A DNA stretch of 64,000 bases from Pseudalgibacter alginicilyticus (GTDB lineage Bacteria > Bacteroidota > Bacteroidia > Flavobacteriales > Flavobacteriaceae), in NCBI RefSeq assembly GCF_001310225.1, contig NZ_CP012898.1, forward strand, positions 2,170,001 through 2,234,000, read 5' to 3'. Positions 60,978 through 64,000 of the stretch are shown here, piece by piece (position 1 is the stretch's first letter; each line of letters opens with the position of its first letter). Both the position numbers and the translations under genes were made by a program. The notes below the pieces were generated by a model, which saw only the letters and a program-made list of their open reading frames with translations, was not told the origin of the DNA and searched no databases.

Positions 60978-61056
60978 TTCATGAAGCCTCTTAGCTTCTT
61001 ATACAGATTTTCAAATGTTGTATACTTTTTGGTTTAAACATACAATTGAAGTAAAT

Positions 61057-61092
61057 AAAAAACACTTGTAAAAGGTCTTACAAGTGTTTTTT
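61057..61092. terminator. Rho-independent terminator of nrdBA
   Basis: AAAAAACACTTGTAA (61057-61071) pairs perfectly with TTACAAGTGTTTTTT (61078-61092) around a 6-nt loop. It lies 60 nt beyond the nrdA stop on the minus strand; flanking A/T runs make it symmetrical. Confidence 0.88.
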
Positions 61093-61151
61093 TATTTAAA
61101 TTCAAGTTCTGTATCAAAAACACAGAACGCTATTTATAGATTCAGGCTGAT

Positions 61152-63650
61152 TTAAGATCCACACATCAAGCAATCATCGCCTTGACCATCTTTGGCCTGA
61201 GCTATTAATGCTTTCATTTCTTCAGCAGACATAGGTTCTACTTCTACTTCAGTACTCTTCTTAGCAAACTTAGATGCATTGTGAGAAGCTTGTAGTTTTT
61301 GTTTTTCTAAAATAGTATCAGACGCTACTTTTACTTCTACAGCTGCTGTCTCTGTTTTTTCTGTAACCGGTTCTTCTTTTTGAGTGGTAGACAATGTAAA
61401 TTTGATAGCATCTACTGCACTTTTGGTACGTAAATAATACATCCCTGTTTTTAAACCACTTTTCCAAGCGTAAAAATGCATGGATGTTAATTTTGCCATG
61501 GTAGCGCCTTCCATAAACAAATTAAGTGATTGTGATTGGTCAATAAAATAGCCTCTATGGCGAGACATATCAATAATATCTTTCATACTTAACTCCCATA
61601 CAGTTTTGTACAAATCTTTAATGTTTTGAGGAATGATATCAATATGCTGAATAGAACCATTAGCTCTCATAATTTCTTGTTTCAATCCATCATTCCACAA
61701 CCCTAATTCCACTAAATCTTCTAACAAATGTTTATTTACAACAATAAATTCGCCAGACAATACGCGTCGTGTATAAATATTGGATGTATAAGGTTCAAAA
61801 CACTCATTATTTCCTAAAATTTGAGACGTAGAAGCAGTTGGCATTGGTGCCACCAATAATGAGTTACGAACACCATGTTTAACCACTTGACTTCGTAATT
61901 TATTCCAATCCCAATTACCACTTAATGATTCATCTTGGATGTTCCAAAGGTTATGCTGAAATTGTCCTTTACTAATTGGAGAGCCTTTATAAGTTTGGTA
62001 AGGGCCTTCTTCTTTGGCCACTTCCATACTTGCTGTTACTGCAGCAAAATAAAGTGTTTCAAAAATATCTTGATTTAATTGTTTAGCCTCATCACTTGTG
62101 AAAGGTAAACGCAATTGAATAAAGGTATCAGCTAACCCCTGAACTCCAAGTCCAATAGGACGGTGACGCATATTAGAATTTTTAGCTTCTGGTACTGGAT
62201 AGTAATTTCTATCTATTACTTTATTTAAGTTTTTAGTAACACGTTTAGTAATACGGAACAATTCTTTATGATCAAACTCACCATTTTTAACAAACATTGG
62301 TAATGCTATGGATGCTAAATTACATACAGCAACTTCATCGGGCGATGTATATTCCATAATTTCAGTACATAAATTTGAAGAACGGATGGTTCCTAAATTC
62401 TGTTGGTTTGATTTACGGTTTGCAGAATCTTTATATAACATGTATGGGGTACCTGTTTCAATTTGCGATTCCAATATCTTTTCCCAAAGTTCCCGTGCTT
62501 TTATAGTTTTTCTTCCTTTACCTTCTGCTTCGTATTTTAAATATAAAGACTCAAATGCTTCGCTATGCACTTCGTCCATACCAGGACATTCATTAGGACA
62601 CATTAATGTCCATGGACCATTTTCCTCAACACGTTTCATAAATAAATCTGAAATCCACATTGCATAAAATAAATCGCGTGCACGCATTTCTTCTTTTCCG
62701 TGATTTTTCTTTAAATCAAGGAAATCCATAATATCAGCATGCCAAGTTTCAATATACATGGCAAAACTTCCTTTTCGTTTTCCGCCTCCTTGGTCAACAT
62801 AACGTGCTGTATCATTAAAAACTTTTAACATGGGCACAATACCATTACTGGTTCCATTTGTACCTGCAATGTAACTACCTGTAGCACGGATATTGTGTAT
62901 AGCCAAGCCAATACCTCCTGCAGATTGTGATATTTTAGCGGTTTGCTTTAATGTATCATAAATACCATCAATACTATCGTCTTTCATAGTCAATAAAAAA
63001 CAAGACGACATTTGAGGTTTTGGAGTCCCTGAATTAAATAAAGTTGGTGTAGCGTGTGTAAAATATTTTTTAGACATCAATTCGTAGGTCTCAATAACAG
63101 ATTCCAAATCATCTAAATGAATCCCTACTGCAACACGCATTAACATATGTTGTGGACGTTCAGCAATAGCGCCATTTAATTTTAAAAGATACGAACGTTC
63201 TAAAGTTTTAAATCCAAAATAATCATACCCAAAATCGCGGTTATAAATAATTGTAGAATCTAAGGTGTCTTTATTATCTTGAATAACTTTATAAACTTCC
63301 TCTGATAAAAGCGGTGCTTTTTTACCGGTTCTTGGGTTTATATAGGTATATAGGTCATGCATAACTTCACTAAAAGTTTTTTTAGTGTTTTTGTGCAAGT
63401 TTGAAACTGAAATTCTAGCAGCTAATCGTGCGTAATCAGGATGTGCAGTAGTCATAGTTGCGGCAATTTCTGCGGCAAGATTATCAAGTTCACTGGTAGT
63501 TACACCATCATATAAACCTTCAATAACTCGCATAGTTACTTTTAATGGATCTACGAGTTTATTTAATCCATAACACAGTTTACGTACTCTAGCTGTGATT
63601 TTATCGAACATGATTTGTTCTTTTCTGCCGTCTCTTTTTACTACATACAT
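61152..63650 (-). CDS. nrdA: Ribonucleoside-diphosphate reductase, alpha (large) subunit, class Ia
   Basis: I start at ATG 63650 (832 residues, [20 protein letters not shown]); a GTG at 63683 only adds an unlikely extension. The N-terminal ATP-cone (about 1-90) is present. The catalytic barrel shows [18 protein letters not shown] and [17 protein letters not shown] (active-site cysteines and neighbours). The C-terminus carries the redox shuttle pair in DDCLMCGS. The subunit reduces ribonucleotides to deoxyribonucleotides with the radical from NrdB, whose gene ends 234 nt upstream on the same strand. A Thr/Val/Glu-rich linker ([15 protein letters not shown]) precedes the tail. Confidence 0.97.
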   Translation of the reverse strand: MYVVKRDGRKEQIMFDKITARVRKLCYGLNKLVDPLKVTMRVIEGLYDGVTTSELDNLAAEIAATMTTAHPDYARLAARISVSNLHKNTKKTFSEVMHDLYTYINPRTGKKAPLLSEEVYKVIQDNKDTLDSTIIYNRDFGYDYFGFKTLERSYLLKLNGAIAERPQHMLMRVAVGIHLDDLESVIETYELMSKKYFTHATPTLFNSGTPKPQMSSCFLLTMKDDSIDGIYDTLKQTAKISQSAGGIGLAIHNIRATGSYIAGTNGTSNGIVPMLKVFNDTARYVDQGGGKRKGSFAMYIETWHADIMDFLDLKKNHGKEEMRARDLFYAMWISDLFMKRVEENGPWTLMCPNECPGMDEVHSEAFESLYLKYEAEGKGRKTIKARELWEKILESQIETGTPYMLYKDSANRKSNQQNLGTIRSSNLCTEIMEYTSPDEVAVCNLASIALPMFVKNGEFDHKELFRITKRVTKNLNKVIDRNYYPVPEAKNSNMRHRPIGLGVQGLADTFIQLRLPFTSDEAKQLNQDIFETLYFAAVTASMEVAKEEGPYQTYKGSPISKGQFQHNLWNIQDESLSGNWDWNKLRSQVVKHGVRNSLLVAPMPTASTSQILGNNECFEPYTSNIYTRRVLSGEFIVVNKHLLEDLVELGLWNDGLKQEIMRANGSIQHIDIIPQNIKDLYKTVWELSMKDIIDMSRHRGYFIDQSQSLNLFMEGATMAKLTSMHFYAWKSGLKTGMYYLRTKSAVDAIKFTLSTTQKEEPVTEKTETAAVEVKVASDTILEKQKLQASHNASKFAKKSTEVEVEPMSAEEMKALIAQAKDGQGDDCLMCGS

Positions 63651-63884
63651 TATTTTACAGGGTTTTAATTTTTTCTGACACACCTTCAGAAAAAGGATTA
63701 GTTAATTATTCCAAACATCAATTATAATGGTTAGTTATCTGATATTCAGTTAGTTTAGCTGATTTTTTATTTATAAATAATGGTATTGCTTTTCTCATTT
63801 CGTAATGAAGGTTAATTCAAGACAGATGCATGAGAACACACTTTAGTTTCTTCAAAAATTACCTTTTAATAGTTTCAAAACCAA

Positions 63885-64000
63885 TTAAAAATCGGCATCA
63901 AAACTAAATTTATCTTTTTCTTCTTCTTTATTAAGAACTCCTGCTTTTTGATATTCAGACACCCGTTTTTCAAAGAAATTTGTTTTCCCTTGTAATGAAA
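63885..64000 (-). CDS. nrdB: Ribonucleoside-diphosphate reductase, beta subunit (C-terminal end only)
   Basis: The minus strand encodes [20 protein letters not shown], then [17 protein letters not shown] and a stop at 63885-63887. [13 protein letters not shown] and the acidic end FDADF are typical of class Ia beta subunits, whose C-terminal tail docks in NrdA. Most of the gene lies beyond the window edge. nrdA follows on the same strand, giving the usual nrdBA order. Confidence 0.92.
   Translation of the reverse strand, partial: SLQGKTNFFEKRVSEYQKAGVLNKEEEKDKFSFDADF

Noticed and set aside
63651-63683. Start of nrdA at GTG 63683
   Set aside because: ATG 63650 gives the standard MYVVKRDGR start of NrdA; the extension has no counterpart I know.
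1-64000. CRISPR arrays, tRNA/rRNA genes, prophage or intact insertion sequences
   Set aside because: No regularly spaced direct repeats, cloverleaf-like genes, integrases or transposases were found in reading both strands; the S23-type fragment is the only mobile-like sequence.

Overview
The window is chromosomal DNA of a member of the Bacteroidota, most likely a Flavobacteriaceae species. The evidence is the low G+C content (about one third by eye), secreted proteins with short signal peptides ending in SFSQ or similar, many TonB-dependent receptors with CarboxypepD_reg-like N-terminal domains, Sec-type lipoprotein NosZ of clade II, DUF2490-type barrels, and many promoters fitting the Bacteroidota consensus (TTTG or TTG, 17-23 nt, TAnnTTTG). 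Genes are densely packed. No tRNA, rRNA, CRISPR array, prophage or intact insertion sequence was seen.

Layout. 1-6300: the end of an unrecognised protein, then a compact module of a PKD-domain outer-membrane barrel protein, a periplasmic and membrane-anchored TPR-CHAT (caspase-like) protein and an overlapping retropepsin-like aspartic protease. Two similar 32-residue single-helix peptides flank it, and a chain of hairpins follows. 6352-10360: sucB and sucA. 10587-19064: an outer-membrane barrel, an Rrf2/NsrR-type regulator and a clade II nitrous-oxide reductase operon (cytochrome c, fasciclin lipoprotein, nosZ, a membrane protein, nosL, a CopD-like protein, nosDFY), followed by the frameshifted remains of a TonB receptor. 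19511-27967: a hypothetical gene and polyprenyl synthase, then a divergent TetR-TolC-adaptor-RND efflux operon that carries a broken four-helix-bundle gene. 28200-39858: a secreted esterase/peptidase, aspS, two tandem ClC proteins (the second has lost its gating glutamate), tadA, dxs and an SDR. 39918-44946: dgt, a DUF2490 barrel, beta-carbonic anhydrase and a SulP transporter (probably a bicarbonate set). 45082-50048: a TonB receptor, surface lipoprotein and stand-alone CarboxypepD_reg protein; two promoters here share an identical 11-bp-phased operator array like a Pho box. 50141-61000: ssb, a zinc-ribbon protein, a CBS protein, a TPR protein, a second TonB receptor, two AraC regulators, ppnP and an SDR/MBL-hydrolase operon. 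61152-64000: nrdA and the end of nrdB.

The nos genes would form one respiratory unit reducing N2O to N2. The FNR-like dyad and the Fe-S Rrf2 regulator next to it suggest control by oxygen and NO. The SulP transporter with carbonic anhydrase, and the TonB receptor with its lipoprotein, look like uptake systems.

The best candidates for something under-described are the CHAT/retropepsin/PKD envelope module with its flanking micropeptides and hairpins, the duplicated 11-bp operator arrays at 45.1 and 45.8 kb, the tandem ClC pair differing at the gate, and a cluster of apparently leaderless promoters, including a back-to-back pair between tadA and dxs.
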